Shown piece by piece: positions 1 to 12,680 of a stretch of 64,000 nucleotides of DNA. Numbering within the stretch: position 1 is the first letter of the stretch; each line of letters starts with the position of its first letter. Origin of the DNA: Eimeria necatrix (lineage: Eukaryota; Apicomplexa; Conoidasida; Eucoccidiorida; Eimeriidae); contig NW_013654378.1 in the NCBI RefSeq assembly GCF_000499385.1, forward strand, positions 198,043 through 262,042, read 5' to 3'. The translations under genes were made by a program, and so were the position numbers. The notes under the pieces were generated by a model. The model ran no database searches and was not told the DNA's origin. It was given only the letters and a program-made list of their open reading frames with translations.

Positions 1-224
1 GGCGCTGCTGTTGCGCGTTGTAAACTTGCAGCCAGCGCTGCCTGTGCTGCTGCTGCACTTGCTGCTACAGCGGGTGCCGGCAGCGCTGCCACGCTATGTT
101 TAAGCAAGCCGCCATGATGAAGTAGCTGCGGGGCCGCTAGAGCCTCAGCAGTGCTGCAGACGTTGCTGTTGCTGCTCGCTGCTTTCCACGTAGGCGACCT
201 CTGTTGCTTTATCTCATCCACCGC

Positions 225-255
<31 letters not shown>

Positions 256-3200
256 CTTCCTGTTGTTGCTGCTTGTACAGGCGATACCGCCGTTGTGGGA
301 GATTTGTCTGTGGCACGCTGTGCACCTGCCTTTGGCTCAGCTTCGGCAGCTGCTGCTGCTGCTCCTGCGAGGGCTCCTGCCGCCGCTGCAGCCGCCGCTT
401 CTGCTGCTGCTTCTGCTGCTGCAGCACCTGCATGCACAACAAGCTCTCGGTAAGCTATGCACGCCTCTCTAGCCTCGTCTGAGCTGCCGTAACGCGCAAC
501 AGCAAACCCCTTGCTGCGCAACCGCCCTTCAGACCTCCACTGACACCTCCACAGTTGCCGCGCTGCATCAAAGTAGACACCGGTGGGGGTGTTGCTGCCG
601 CTGCGGTTGCTGCTGCGGCCAGAAGAAGGCTTAAGTCCAGCGCCGCTGCTGCTCCCTGCTGCGGTAGGTCGCAGAAAGGATCCGTCTTCCTTTGCTGCAG
701 GCGAAGAAGCTGACTGGCGCTGAGCGCCAGCCTGCTGCTGCTGTTTGTGACTTGGAGAGGAGGCCTGCTGTCTGCGGCCCCTCGATTTCGAGGCGGCGCC
801 AGCAGCAGCAGAAGAAGTGGCAGCTGCTGCTGCAGCAGCTGCAGCTGCTGCTGCTGTTACGACACGGTGCCGAGGAAACAAACGACGCTTTGCTGTGGCC
901 CCCGTATGGTACAAGCCAGCAAAAAGCGCGGGCAGCAGCCGCAACTCGGACTGAGACTGCTGCTGCTGCAGCTGCTGCTGCAAGTGCTGTGCGGAAGTGC
1001 TCGAGGCCCAGGTACACGCCAAGCGAGTGCCGCCGCCCGCCTCCCCCCCGTCAGCCGCAGCAGCATACTCTTGTGGAGAAGTTTGCTGCTGCTGGCTGCT
1101 GCTGGTCGCTGCTGCTGTCAACGATCGGAAGGGAGATAAGGCCTTGTCGTTCGCAGGCACTGAAAACAGCACAGCAACCATCAGCAGCACGTTTCCAGCG
1201 GGCAAAGGTTGTTCACCAAGCTAGGGATGAAGCTGATGTTAGCTAGTTGGCTAGCTAGAAAGAAAGCTAGCCATCTGCATCGCTAACTACACAGTACTGG
1301 CAGCTGCACACTCAGAGGCTCTCCAAGAGGTTGTGCAAGCAGTGAAGAAATGTGCAGTTGCATTGCGGTGGCTACCGTGGAGGAAGACGCAGCCAGCTAG
1401 CTAGCTAGCCAGCTAGCCAGCCAGCTAGCTATCTGGCTGAGCTTCAGGTCGCGCTGCTTACCTCTGCATATTGCATGTATTTCCTCTCCCGCCTCTTCTA
1501 TCAGCTCTGCAGCAATAGGAATGCCTACGTCGAGCTCAGACCCTCTGTGGACAAAGCCAGTCAGCTGCGTCAGCGCTGCCAGAAGAAAGCCCTCGAGGTC
1601 CCCCTCAGCATCTGCAAGCGCGCTGCTGCTGTTGCTGCCGCTGCTGCTGCTGCTGACGGGATCGTGGCCTTGCGCGCTGCCCGGGAGCTGCAAGGCGCCT
1701 GGTGATGCCAGCAGCGGCTGCTGCTGCAGCTGCTGCAGAGGCGACGCAGGCCTCCCCTCTCCATCACTTTCCACGCCGCTGCTGCCTTCTTCCGCTGAAG
1801 TCACTCGGAGGCTTACGCCGCCGCTGACAGTGCGTGCCCAAAGAGTGCCGGTGCTGTTGATGCCGCTGCTGCTGCTGCTGCTGCTGCTGCTACTGCTTGT
1901 GCTGCTTAGGTTTGTGCTGGAGCTTGCCGGGCTGCTGGCAGTGCTTTCCTCTCCCGTTCCCCCGGCAGCAGCCTCGTCAATCTGCTTATGCTTGTCCTGC
2001 GGCTGCTGTTGGCGCTGCTGCAGCTGCTGCTGCTGCAGCTGTTGCTGCTGCGACAGCAGCAGCGGGCCCAACACGTCGCACGCCTGCAACGTCTCCGCTG
2101 GGGCGTCCTGGCCCGCTGGACCAGCAGCAAGAACGATAGTGGAAAGCTCTTCGCGCTCTGCAGAGGCCTCCTCTACACAGCTGCCGCTGTCGCTGCCGTA
2201 ACAGCAGCAGCAAATTCCGCTGCAGCAGCAGCCTTTGCTGCTACGGTGGCTGCTGCAAGCTGTGCTGCTCCCGTTGAAACCCTCGGGCTGCAGCGTCCCA
2301 GAAGTTGCCTGAGTGCACTGCCATGCTGCTGCAGCGTGGTTTGCTGTTGCTGCGCTACTTGCCGTAGCTGCTAAAGCTGGTGCTGCAGCTCCCGTGCCCA
2401 TGCTGCGGCTGATATCCCGTAGGGTTAGCTGCTGCACTCGGGGAAGCAGCAGGCGCTGCGTCGGCAGCAGCAGCGTGAGCAGCAGGGAGAGGGTGAGGGT
2501 GTCACCAGCAGCCACATCTGTTACGCCGACATATTCGCAACTGAATCCAGACCCTTGCTGCTGCTGCAGCTGCTTCGGCATCTCCTGCTGCTGCTGCTGC
2601 TGCTGCTCCTGCTGCTTCAGTGATACCAAGACGGCTTGAAAGACAGCACGAGCTGCCGGTTCGCTGCTCTGCAGGGAGTTCCCCGATACACTGGTTTCTG
2701 TTTGTTGCTTTAAGCTGCAGCAAGCACTGCTGAGGAGCTCCCCCTCTGTGTGCTGCTGTTGCTGCGCAGCGTCTAGCAGCTGCAGTGCAACAGCAGTGTC
2801 GATGCACTCAGATTTGCTGCCGTAGCGCATGTGGTCGCCGCAACCATGCCTCGCCTCCTCCAGCTGCCGCACACTGTTGAAATAGGCAGCTAGAGCTTCG
2901 CCTGATGCTGCGGTTCTTTTCTGTTGCTGCAGCTGCTGCTTCTGCTCCTTGGTCTGTTCGGATGTCTCGTCTGCCACGGTTTCGAGGGCGCCTGCATCTT
3001 TAAGAGCTGCTGCTGCCTTTGGCGTCTGCTGCTCCTGCTTCATCTGCAGCAGCTGCTGCTGCTCCTCCTCATCCTCCTCCTTCACAGCTGCTGGCTCCTC
3101 AATCGGCCCGTCTGCGAGAGGCTTGTTCAGAAGTGCCAGCCGCTGCACAGCTTCGTCTAAATTAAGGGCCCCTACGGGCTCATCCGCAGCAGCAGCAGCA

Positions 3201-5029
3201 GCAGCAGCGGACGTGTTGCCCTCGGCCAGGGCAGAGTCAAGGTCTTCTGCAAACTGCTGAAAGCTTTCACTGCTTTGGTGGCGCAGTAGAGGATAAGCAG
3301 CCTCTTCCATTTTTACTGGGCATTCTTGTTGCTGCTGCGGCGGCAGTTGCTGTTGCTCTGGCTGCTGCTGGCGCTGGTGCTCCAAATGCTGCAGTCTCTG
3401 TGCAAAGTCGCTGGAGAGCATGGCTGCTGTTGCCAGCACCTGATGTCCCTCTGCGGTGCAGCGCAGCAGCTGCACGAGCTGCTGCTGCAGCTGCAGCCAC
3501 GGCGACAGCCGCCGCAGGGCTAAGCAAAATGCCAGGTGTACAGACACCGCATCCAAGACGCAAGGCTGCAGCACCTCATGCAGCAGCAGGCGCCAGCAGC
3601 CGCTCGTTGCATCTTTATCTCCAGCGTCTTCTGCGGGCTGCTGTAGAACAGCAGCAAAGAGCTCAAAGCAGAAGAAGTCTCCCCGCCACCGTAGCCCGAT
3701 GGCCAGTTGCTGCCTTTCCGCCTTTCTGCTGCTGTTGCTGTTGCTGCCGGATTCAGCAGCTGCTGCTGCAGGCCTGAAACACCCCGTTCTGCAGGTCGAA
3801 GGCCGAGCGAAATCGCCCAATCGGCTTATAAGGCCCTCGGCCACTTCGCACAACTCCGCTGCGTAAGAAGCTGCGCAGACACCCCACACCCCACATCCCA
3901 CACTGCAAAGTGTACGTACACCTCACCAGCAATGCCGGCCACAGATGTACCTACACCCTACACAAAGCTACTCTGCGCTGCAGCTTTAAAGGCGCTGTCT
4001 GCATGGCCTCTTCGCTGCTGCAGGCTGAAGACAGGACTCGCCCCTGCAGCAGCAGCGTGGCCTTCTGCTGCTGCGCTGCACCTAGATCCGCTAGCTGCCA
4101 CTGATATTGCCTCACCTTCCACCGCAGCGTCCGCCAGCAAGATACGAAGGGTCTGCTGCGGCAAATTAGGCAGACAAAACTTGTCCTTAGCCTGGAGTGG
4201 CTTCGCCGTTGCTGCTGTTGCTGCTGATGCTGTTGATGTTGATGCTGGGGCTGGGGAGGGGGAGGCGTTCGGCTGAGAAGGCAGCCCCAGCAGAGCTCCC
4301 GCTTCTGCTTGGTACAGCTGCTGCTGCTGCTGTTCTTGCTGCAGCAGCAGCGCCATCTTCTTGCAGCGAAACCAAGTGAGAGTCATTCGCCGCAAACGCC
4401 GCAGCACGCGAGAAGTCGGCTCCGTTGGGAAGGCGCGGTGCACATCAAGAAGCAAAAGCTTCACAAGTGAAATGTCCAGCTGCGCGTCTGCATGCAGCAG
4501 CAGCTGCCGTTGTAATGCTTCGCCGCCGCTGCTGCTGCTGCTGCTGCCCTGGTGCGATAACTGCGCGTCACCAACGTCCTTACAGCAGCAGCAACAGCAA
4601 GACTCCCTCGCATCTGCGTCTCCGCTGCTCTCCCCGTTCACGCTGCAGCTGTTGCTGCTGGAAAATTCCTGCAGCAGCTTCCGCCGGCGCGATGCGTGCA
4701 GCAGCAGCAACGCGGACACACGGAGGTGCAGCACGGCCTGCGCAGCAAATGGCTTTCCTCCTGCTGCAGAGCGCAGCAGCCACACGCCCTCCCTGTGGCT
4801 GACGGACGCCCGTGAGGCTTTGCTGCTGCCAATACCCAAACCCCTGGTGCTGCTCGTGCTGCTGGTGCTGCTGCAGCCGCTGCTACCTGCTCCAGTGGCG
4901 CCCTGGTACACGTAGCAGGTGCGGCTCCTGCTGCTGCTGTTCTCTACTGCAACAAACGTTGGAGGGTCTGACTCCAGCAGCTTGAGCAACGAATCTGCTG
5001 CCGTGCAGCAGCTGCACGTACACCGTAAC

Positions 5030-5063
<34 letters not shown>

Positions 5064-6690
5064 CGGCTGATGCGTCCTCCTTTTGGGCGGCAGGTTCCAC
5101 GCTTGCCAAATCAACATTCATAGACGCAGAGGTGTCCTGGGTTCGTTCTGCTGCTGCCGCTACCAATTTAGTTGCTGATGCTTCTGTTCTTGCTGCTGCT
5201 GCTGCTGCTGCTGTGCGATTCTGCCGCTTCTGCTTCAGCAGCAGCGCCGAGTCACGCGCCGCAGCAGCGAAACGACGGCCAATGTGGTAGCCGTAAAGAC
5301 GGGTGGGAAATGCCACGGGCTCAAAAGTTTCAGAGTTCGGGGCAGCAGCAGAAGCAGCAGCTGCTGCTGCTGAAGCTGGTGCTGCTGCAGTAGAACCTGA
5401 CGCTCCTTCTGCTGTGTCCCCCTGTGCAGCTTCTACTGGGGGCGCCGCTGCCGTCCCAAGTGGTGTGGAGGTGGTCCCAGCTTTTGCTGCGGCCTCTACA
5501 GCTGCTGCAGGTGCTGCTGCTTCTGTTCCTGCTGCGGCTTCTGTTGCTGCTGCAGCCGGCGTGGCCTCATCTTCCCTCCTGAGATGAACTGACATCCACG
5601 CTGGAGGAGGGCCCACAAATGCAACAGCGGGCACATCTCGGGCCAGCACGTCCTCAGCAAAGGCAGCAGCTGCCTGTTGTTGCTGCTGCTTCTGCTCCCG
5701 CTGCTCCTGCTGCTGCTGCGAGCCTTGCGCGTCTCTTGCCGCAGGGCAATCATGAAGGCACGGTTCAAAGGGCAGAGACGGCGAAGCGTGTCTGCTGCAG
5801 CGGCTACAGCAGCAGCAGCTGCAGCAGTGACACGGTGCTGAGCGCTGCTGCTGCTGCCGCTGCTGCCTTGCTTCCTGGTTGGGTCCGTGCTCTCTCCCAG
5901 CGGTGTCTGTTGCTGCTGCCGGCGCTGCTGGTCGGCCCAAGAAGTCCAGACGAAGACAGTAGCAGGCGACATCGTCTGCATACCTCAGAGGCACAGCAGC
6001 AGCAGCAGCAGCAGCAGTGGGCAAAAAGCTGTAGCGCTCTGCTGCAGTAGCAGCAGCTGCTGCTGCTGCGTCACTCCGACACAAAAAAAGAGGCAGCAAA
6101 TCCACCAGCGGGCCCTCTGCTCGCGGGGGCACAGCAAGGCTGCAGCTGCTGCCGCTGCAGCTGTACCGTCGCTGCTGCCCAGGGCTGCTGCTGCATACGC
6201 TGCAAACACAGCCCGCCCCTTCATCGCAGCAGCAGCAGCCGCTGCTGCTGCTGCCTCTGTGGCAGCAAACGCCGGGGGCAACGCCTGCCCAGTGCTGCCT
6301 GTACAAATCTGGGTCTGCAAGAGCAGCAAATAGCGCAGTCGTCCTGTCTAGCAGCACCTCCGCTGGCTGCAGCATCAGCCGCATCGCAGCCTCGGTCTCC
6401 CTGTTGCTGCTGGTCACGATCACGCCGCTGCTGCTGCTGCTGCTGCCACCGCTGCTGCTGATTCTGGTGCCGCTGCTGGCCCTGTTGCTGTTGCTGCTGC
6501 TGGCGCTCGGAGGCTGAAGGGAAGCTGAGGGAACGGTAGACAGCCCTTGAATAGCTTTACCGACACCTGCAGCAGCATGTACTGCTGCTGCTGCTGCTGG
6601 AACTGTAGCTGCTGCAGCTGGAGCTGAAGCCGCCGTGGCTGCTGCTGCTGCCAGTGCAGCAGCTGATGCTACTTCACCTCGCGAGTCCAT
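1..6690 (-). CDS. ApiAP2-type DNA-binding protein, three exons visible, 3' end outside window
   Basis: Proposed exons are 6690-3972, 3870-1462 and 1159 to beyond the left edge. The introns are GTAGCT...CAG (101 bp) and AGAG/GTAAGC...TTTTCAG, and the codon phases (1, 1) match across both. The last exon is open from 1159 to base 1. At about 581-439 it encodes an AP2-like module: G-V-Y-F-D, then L-W-R-C-Q-W, then G-F-A-V-A-R-Y-G and D-E-A-R-E-A-C-I-A-Y-R. This is the strand-strand-strand-helix pattern of apicomplexan AP2 domains, so a sequence-specific nuclear transcription factor is inferred. At least about 2,095 residues lie in the window, with the AP2 near residue 1,900. The rest is mostly poly-Ala, Gln and Ser, with no other domain I recognise. 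ATG at 6690 opens the first long frame. Reading through the second donor would end the protein in a Ser-Trp-Leu-Ala repeat made by CTAGC DNA, which argues for splicing there. The single AP2 call is strong; the joining of the first two exons is inference. Confidence 0.75.
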
Positions 6691-8185
6691 GGTGCTAGAG
6701 CAGGAATTAAAGGCTTCTGGATTCGGAAGAAATGTTTTTCGCTGTTTCTGTCGCTAGGGTTGCTGCTGGTACTGGTGCTGCTGTTGTTGCTGCTGCTGCC
6801 TATGCCACCACCACCACTGCAACTCTTGGTGCTTCTAGCCATAATGCTGCAGTGAGGACTGCGGCTGTTGCAGCGAGCTCGCGTGTGCTCGGCTAGGCGG
6901 TGCTTGGCCTATTGTACACTGTGTAGAAGATGCTAGGAGAAACTGCTTGGTACCGGCTGCTGCTGCTGCTGCCACTGCTGCTGCTGCTGCCGTTGCAGCT
7001 GCAAATCCTGCTGTTGCTGGCACTGCTAAGATCAGCAAGGCTCGCGCTAAAGGCCAAGTTGCCCGTGTGAGGCTCTTGGCGCTACCGCTGCAGCTGCTGC
7101 TGCATCTGGAGACAATCGATGCTGCTCTCCTCCCTTCCCCGGAAGGCAGCAGCAGCAGCAGGCGCAGCAAACCGCGAGCGAAGGGTCAATGCCGCAGCAA
7201 TGTTGCTGCTTTTAAGGAAAAAGTGCAACAGCTCCAGCAAGGGCTGATCTGGCTACTGATGGTAGCCCAGTGCCCATGCGGAGCCCAGGCTCGAGCAGTG
7301 GCAGCACCAGTGGCAGCTACAACAGCACACGGCAGCGTTGCTGTTATTGGTGCTGCTGAAGCAGATGAACATGAAAGAGAAAATGCACTTCTGTGCCTCC
7401 TTTATGCCTTCGAAATGCATCACCAGCAGCAGACGCAGCAGCAGCAACAGCAGCAGCAGCAGCCGCAGCAGCAGACCTTCCCTCATCGATGGGCTGCCGT
7501 TACTTGGCCTCCAGGCGCAGCAGCAGCAGCACACAGGAACAGATATTCCTGATGTTTATTCATTGCCTTTCCTTGAGCTATACATTCCCTCTCCTTCATC
7601 TCCTCCTTGTCTCTCTGCTGCAGTGGCGCAGCAGCAGCTGCCAAACATTGCAGGACCAGCGGCCTGCTGCTAGCGCAGCAGCAGGAGCAGCACCTGCTGC
7701 TGCAGCGCAGACCCCAGTCTTCCTCCCTTTTACTCTCTTCCTTATATTGCAGCTGCGGCCGCAGCGGAATTATTGCCTGACTCGTCAGCAGCAGCAGAAG
7801 CGCAGCTGCAGCGGCTGCCGGCCCACCAGTGGCTGCAGGCAGTAACGGAAGGTTGGCTTGGCTTCCAACCCCACAGAGACATCCAAGCCTGCTACAGCCG
7901 CGGGGTTTGGCTTCAAGTGCAGCAGCACTGCCAATAGTCGCACCACCATCCCCAGCAGCAGCACCAGCGCCTCTTGCTGCCGGTAGGAAGCAGCAGCAGC
8001 AGCAACGGCAGCAGGGACTTCATGCGGCCAAAGAAGCAGCAGCGCTTGCTGTCTTTTCAGTGTGTAGCTGCTCCGCAGGAGCTGAAACCTCACAGATACT
8101 GCGGAAGCAGCAGCAGCAAGCTGCAGCGGAAGCAGCACCGGCAGCAGGAAGCTGCACCAGCAGCCACCGGTCCCCCTCCTCAAAA
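6691..8185. other. Divergent spacer between the AP2 gene and the SWEET gene
   Basis: This 1.5 kb separates two divergently read genes and should hold both promoters. It contains many CAG/CTG runs, for example around 6777-6802, 6957-7010, 7146-7170 and 7430-7475. These open chance frames on both strands, but none has a convincing ATG, domain or splice partner. No regulatory motif stands out. Confidence 0.5.
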
Positions 8186-11100
8186 ATGGCACGCAGCATA
8201 TTTTGTTGCAGCCACTTGCGGCTGCTGAAGCAGCTCGAGGTGTTGCTGCCGCTATTGCTGCTTTTGGGTGCAGCGCAACAACAGCGCATCTTTCCAGCAG
8301 TAGCAGCTGCTGCTGCTACTGCTGCTGTCCCGGGCTATGTGTCACCCGAGGCAGGGGCAGCAACGGCAGCAGCAACAACAGCAGGAGCAGCAGCAGCAAC
8401 CGCGAATTTAGCTGCCATTGCAGCGGCCACGGATGGTACTGAACACTCAGCTGTCGTATCGGAAGCGCCTGCAGACGCGGCTGCTGCGCCAGATCTGTCT
8501 TCAGGTGCAACGGATTCTGCTGCAGCAGCAGCAGCGGCATCAGCGGCTGAAGCAGCAGCAACTGCAGCAGCAGCTGAACCAGCAGTAGCAGCTGAAACTA
8601 CAGCACCTGCAGCACCAGTAGCAGCAGCGCCGGCGGCAGCAACACCAGAAGCACCAGCTGAGAGCCCGCTGGCTTCCTTAGGATTGCCGTCTACTGCGGA
8701 AGCTGCAGCAGCGGCAATGCTTGCTACAGCAGCAGGACCTTCGTCAACACTCGCGCAGCCGGCCCAAGCGCTGCAGCAGCAAGAGCAGCGAGACATTGCT
8801 GGAGCTCTTACTGCTGCTGATATTGCTGAGAAGGCCGCTGCAGCTGCAGCAGCAGCTGCAGCAGCTGCAGGAACCATATCAACGGAGCTGCTGCAAGGCA
8901 GCGCTGGCACAGCTTCTCCGGAAGCTTCTGCTGCTGGGCCAGACCGCTTGTCAAGCGCGGCATCGGAGCCTCTGGCTGCGGCAGCAGCAGCAGCAGCAGC
9001 AGCGGCAGCAGCAGAGGAGAGCGGAGACCAGCAGCAGGAAGGAGAGGCGCCACAGCAGTCTGAAGTGCCGCTGCCGGCTCCCCTCAGCCTCCTGCCGGCC
9101 TCTGTTGCTCAAAAAGTCAAAACTGTCATTCGTGCTGCTGCTGTTACTGCTGCAATGTTGATGCAGCTGACGCCGCTGCCTACTATTGCCAGGTAACAGC
9201 AGCAGCTGCTTGCTGCCCGCAGTTGCTGCCACAGCTGCGGGGGCTCTTTCCGTGCTCTTTAGATGGTGGAGGAACGGAGGCAGCTGAAAAACGTGTCGCA
9301 GCAGCTGCTTCTGAGTCTTCTTCCTATACTTGCGCACTCATCCGTCATTAGCTGCTGCTGCCGTAGCTGCTGCTGTTCTGGCGCCTGTTGCTACTGCTTC
9401 GCGGTGCATGTGCTGCTGCGTTTCGCGGCACAATCTCTGCACACAGCATCAGTGATATGCGAAATATCGCTGTTTTCTGGTTCAAGGTTTTTGCTTAAGT
9501 GGAGCTGTATAGCCTGTTAAGCCTTCTTCTTCTGCCTCGCTGAGCATCTTTTCGCCGTGCTGGAACCAGCCTGCAGTTCAACTTTTTCGAATTTCAGTGC
9601 ATCTTTGCTTGTCTGTGTGCTGCAGAATCGCCGCCTGCAACAGCACTCTAGGCCTCGAGAGCCTGCCGTTCTTCAGCCTTTTCTTTTCAGCCTGCCTTTG
9701 GCTCCTTTACGGAGTCTTGAGGGTGGACCCGGCCATTTTGCTGCCGAATGTTTCAGGTGTCATTGCAGGTGAGACTTGTGAACTTTGTCTTTTGAGGGTG
9801 TTTTCTTGTCCTTTGCACATGAGTTTGTTCGGCTTTTTTAGAGCGCTGTAGCAACGGCGGGAACCGGCTTTTTTAGAGCGCTGTAGCAACGGCGGGAACA
9901 GTTGAAGTGCGTGTTTTGGGGGTTGCTGTTGCTGGTCTTGTCTTAGCAGTAACAGCAGCGGCAGGAGCAACCGCAGCAGCTGCAACGGTGTCTGTATGTG
10001 CGCAGGGGGGTGGTTTGTGCTGACGTTTTGGGCAAACACGAATCGCGGGGACAAGCAGCGGTTTTTGCTGGGGATATATTTGAAGGCTGCTGCTGTTATT
10101 ATTGCTGCGCTGGTGCTTCTGTGCATTTGCTGCCCGCGCAGCTTTGCAGAGCTTATTGTGGGGCTTGCTGCCTGTAAGTGGCACTGAGGAACAAGGCCGA
10201 GGGAGGGAACACTGCTTCCTTTTCTCTGATCTGTTTTCTTTTAGCTCTCTTGGCTCGAGCATTTGTGCCTTTCTGTGCCTGAGTGTTCATCTCCCTACCC
10301 ATATTTTTGCCTGTTTCTGCTCACGAGACCATTTGTCACACTGCAGCACCGCTTATGTTTCGTGGCTTTGTCCTGGTGCTGTCTTCTTTGCTGCTGCTTC
10401 GGCCTTTCGACTCCTTGCGCCAGCCTGTTTGCAACCATTTCATGTTGATTTCTTGTTGCCCCCACCCGCCTGCGCTCGCGTATTTCTTTGCATTTTAGTC
10501 TTCTTATGCTTTTCGCTTCTCGCTGCAACTGTCTTCTCTTGCAGCTCCCCTAGCTCTGACCTTCCCACGCAGCTGGCCGCTTATGGGCATGAGCTTTCTT
10601 GGGAAGAAAGCAGCCTGCTCGGCCTACTGATTCCTCCTGTTCTCTGCTGGTGCTGCTGTTGCTGCTGCTGCTGCAGCTGCCGTGAACGTCTTGTCTTACG
10701 CTGCGCCACTGGCCTCCCTCCGTGTCGTGCTTAAGGAGAGAAGCACCGCCTCAATGCCAGCGGAGATGTCAGTTGGGAATCTGCTGTGCGCGGCTCTGTG
10801 GCTCGCCTACGGATGGATTGCCCAAGACATTTTTATTGTTGTGCCAAATTTACTAGGTAATTAGTCTAAAAGCACAACTTGAGCCGCAAACCCAGAATTC
10901 GTCCTGGAGCCCCCAGGAGGCTTCAGTTCCGGGACAGCGGCAGAGCCAGGCCCCACCGCCTTGTGTAGTCTGCTGCGGCTTGCCGTCTTATTTATCCTTC
11001 TTTTGCTCTTCTTAGATACAGAGGGTTTAGCGTTTAGAGTAACTGTTTCCATGAGTGGGCGCCTGCCTGCTTATTTCGCTGCTTCTGTTGTTTGGTTCTC

Positions 11101-11551
11101 ACAATGACGATGTAAAACTGTGGACTAGAATCATTGCCGCGCTGGTTCGCAACAGTGCTGCTGACGCTGCTGCTGTTGCTGTTGTGCTGTGCTTGCAGGC
11201 TTCTGCGTGGGTGTCGCGCAAGTGGTGCTTCTCGCTGTGATACCGCCTCCGTCACGTTTGGGCTTTTCAGCCGTTGGCTGCAGCAACAGCAACAGCAAGA
11301 ACAACAGCGACAGCCGGCACTGCGCGAGCTTCTTAGGCCGGCCATTCTCCTTTCGGGGGAAAAGAGACGACTACCAATGGATTGATGGCAGCAAACCCGC
11401 AGCCAGCCCCGCACCTGCTGGCCCCACAGTGGGGCCCTCTGTTTGCGCAATGTCGCCTTCTCTGCCAACTCATGAGGAGCTTCTTCGGCACTGCGCCATG
11501 GAGGCAGATGTTGACGCGCTATACGTGCCAGAGAATGACTTCCTAGAGTAG
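8186..11551 (+). CDS. SWEET (MtN3/saliva) sugar transporter with Ala-rich N-terminal extension, 5 exons
   Basis: Exons are 8186-9192, 9626-9768, 10006-10173, 10677-10856 and 11199-11551, with phases 2,1,1,1 matching at every junction (616 residues). SWEETs are seven-helix membrane proteins that let sugars pass down their gradient; they are built from two three-helix MtN3 repeats. Repeat 1 shows T-P-L-P-T, L-P-F-F, W-L-L-Y-G, then D-P-A-I-L-L-P-N and G-V-I-A-G. Repeat 2 shows Y-A-A-P-L-A-S-L, S-M-P, W-L-A-Y-G and D-I-F-I-V-V-P-N-L-L-G, then helix 7 with G-V-A-Q-V-V. The paired conserved prolines and P-N motifs are present. SWEETs are usually 220-300 residues. Here about 305 extra residues, mainly Ala, Gln and Ser, precede helix 1, after a signal-like start (L-E-V-L-L-P-L-L-L-L-L). 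The ATG at 8186 was chosen for its CAAAATGG context and that hydrophobic start. The tail ends acidic. Substrate and membrane location cannot be read from sequence. Confidence 0.87.
9831..9900. repeat. Perfect 35-bp tandem duplication in a SWEET intron
   Basis: Two adjacent copies, 9831-9865 and 9866-9900, begin GGCTTTTTTAGAGCGCTGTA and differ only at the last base. They lie in intron 2 of the SWEET gene, between the exons ending at 9768 and starting at 10006. This looks like a recent duplication. Confidence 0.95.
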
Positions 11552-12356
11552 TTCTGCAGCTTCAGCAGCAGCAGCAACAGCAGAAGGAGCTGCTGCTGCG
11601 TCTTTTTATTCAGCAGGGCAGCTTTGGATGCGACTTGCGCTACAGTGGCGTCGGCTGCCGACTGCAAATGCTGCAGTAGCAGCCACGAAACACGTATAAT
11701 GGTCGCTGCAGCCGCTACATTGCAACACCTGCTGCCCTGCACTGCTCGCAAGCCTGCTGGCTTTCGTGCAACTTGAAGCTTAGCGCTGCTGCAGCCTGCG
11801 CCGTTGCCTTTGCATCGAGTGCTGCCGTTCCAGCAGCCAGTGATGCTGCTGCACCGGGTTTTATTGCTGCTGCTGTAGCGATGTGTCCGCCACGCAGGCC
11901 GGGTGTGCAAACATTTCAGCTCATTTCAGTCCCCCTCCGTAAAATGCGGAAACTGGGTTTTTTTAGGTCATGTTTGCACCAAATCAGAGCTAGCTGGCTA
12001 GCCGGGAAACTGTCGGAACAGCCCGCCGGCCCTGAAGTGGCTTAGCACTGTTCCCGAGGCGAGCGGGGTGCTGGGCGCACTTCTGGCTGGCTGGCTAACT
12101 GGGCTAGCTGGTGTCGGGTGGGCGGCGACTCCGCCACTGCCCCAGTACCCCGAGTACCTATTGCAACGAACCTAAATTCTGCGCTGGTGGCATGCAAGCC
12201 TAGGAGCAGAGGCTCGTGTCTAGCGCTGGAATAGATAATGTTGTTGCAGCAAGGTTTAGAGCTATGGCCGAAGTCCCATCTCTACGACCAGAAGGCTAGT
12301 TCAGACACACCACTGTAGGCTGTAATTGAGCGAGAGGCAACACGCCGTCGGTGGAC

Positions 12357-12680
12357 ACAGCTAGCTAGCTAGCTTGCTTGCTACACAGCGGTCCAGCCAG
12401 CTGGCTAGCCACCGAGCGGCCAGCTGGATCGGAGTTCACTGCGCAGCAAGACATGGGTAGATGAGCAGCATCCGCCACCCGCCCTCTAAATAAAATGTTT
12501 GATGGACGCGGCCCATTCACCTCCTCCCTAGCACTGCGGAGCCCACTGGCTAGCTGTGGGCGGCGGGAGGAGCCGGCAGCTAGGCAGCTAGCTAGCTAGC
12601 CAACCCGCCAGCCAACTAGCCACATAGTAAGCTTGATGGTTTCGTCATTGAGCGTTAAGAATAGCTAGCAAACTAGCTAC
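12357..12680. repeat. CTAGC palindromic repeat cluster
   Basis: Runs of overlapping GCTAGCTAGC occur at 12357-12420 and again at 12578-12630, with scattered GCTAGC and CTAGCTA words to about 12680. Similar clusters lie at 1226-1262, 1393-1436 and 11985-12110. The unit is self-complementary, so both strands read alike. No function is visible. Confidence 0.8.

Noticed and set aside
692..1246. Plus-strand Gln/Leu-rich frame near the left edge
   Set aside because: It is opposite the AP2 exon, starts at a non-ATG codon and consists of CTG/CAG run translation.
6947..7552. Plus-strand 201-codon Ala/Gln-rich frame
   Set aside because: It starts at TTG, has no domain and no splice partner; it is explained by CAG repeats in a promoter spacer.
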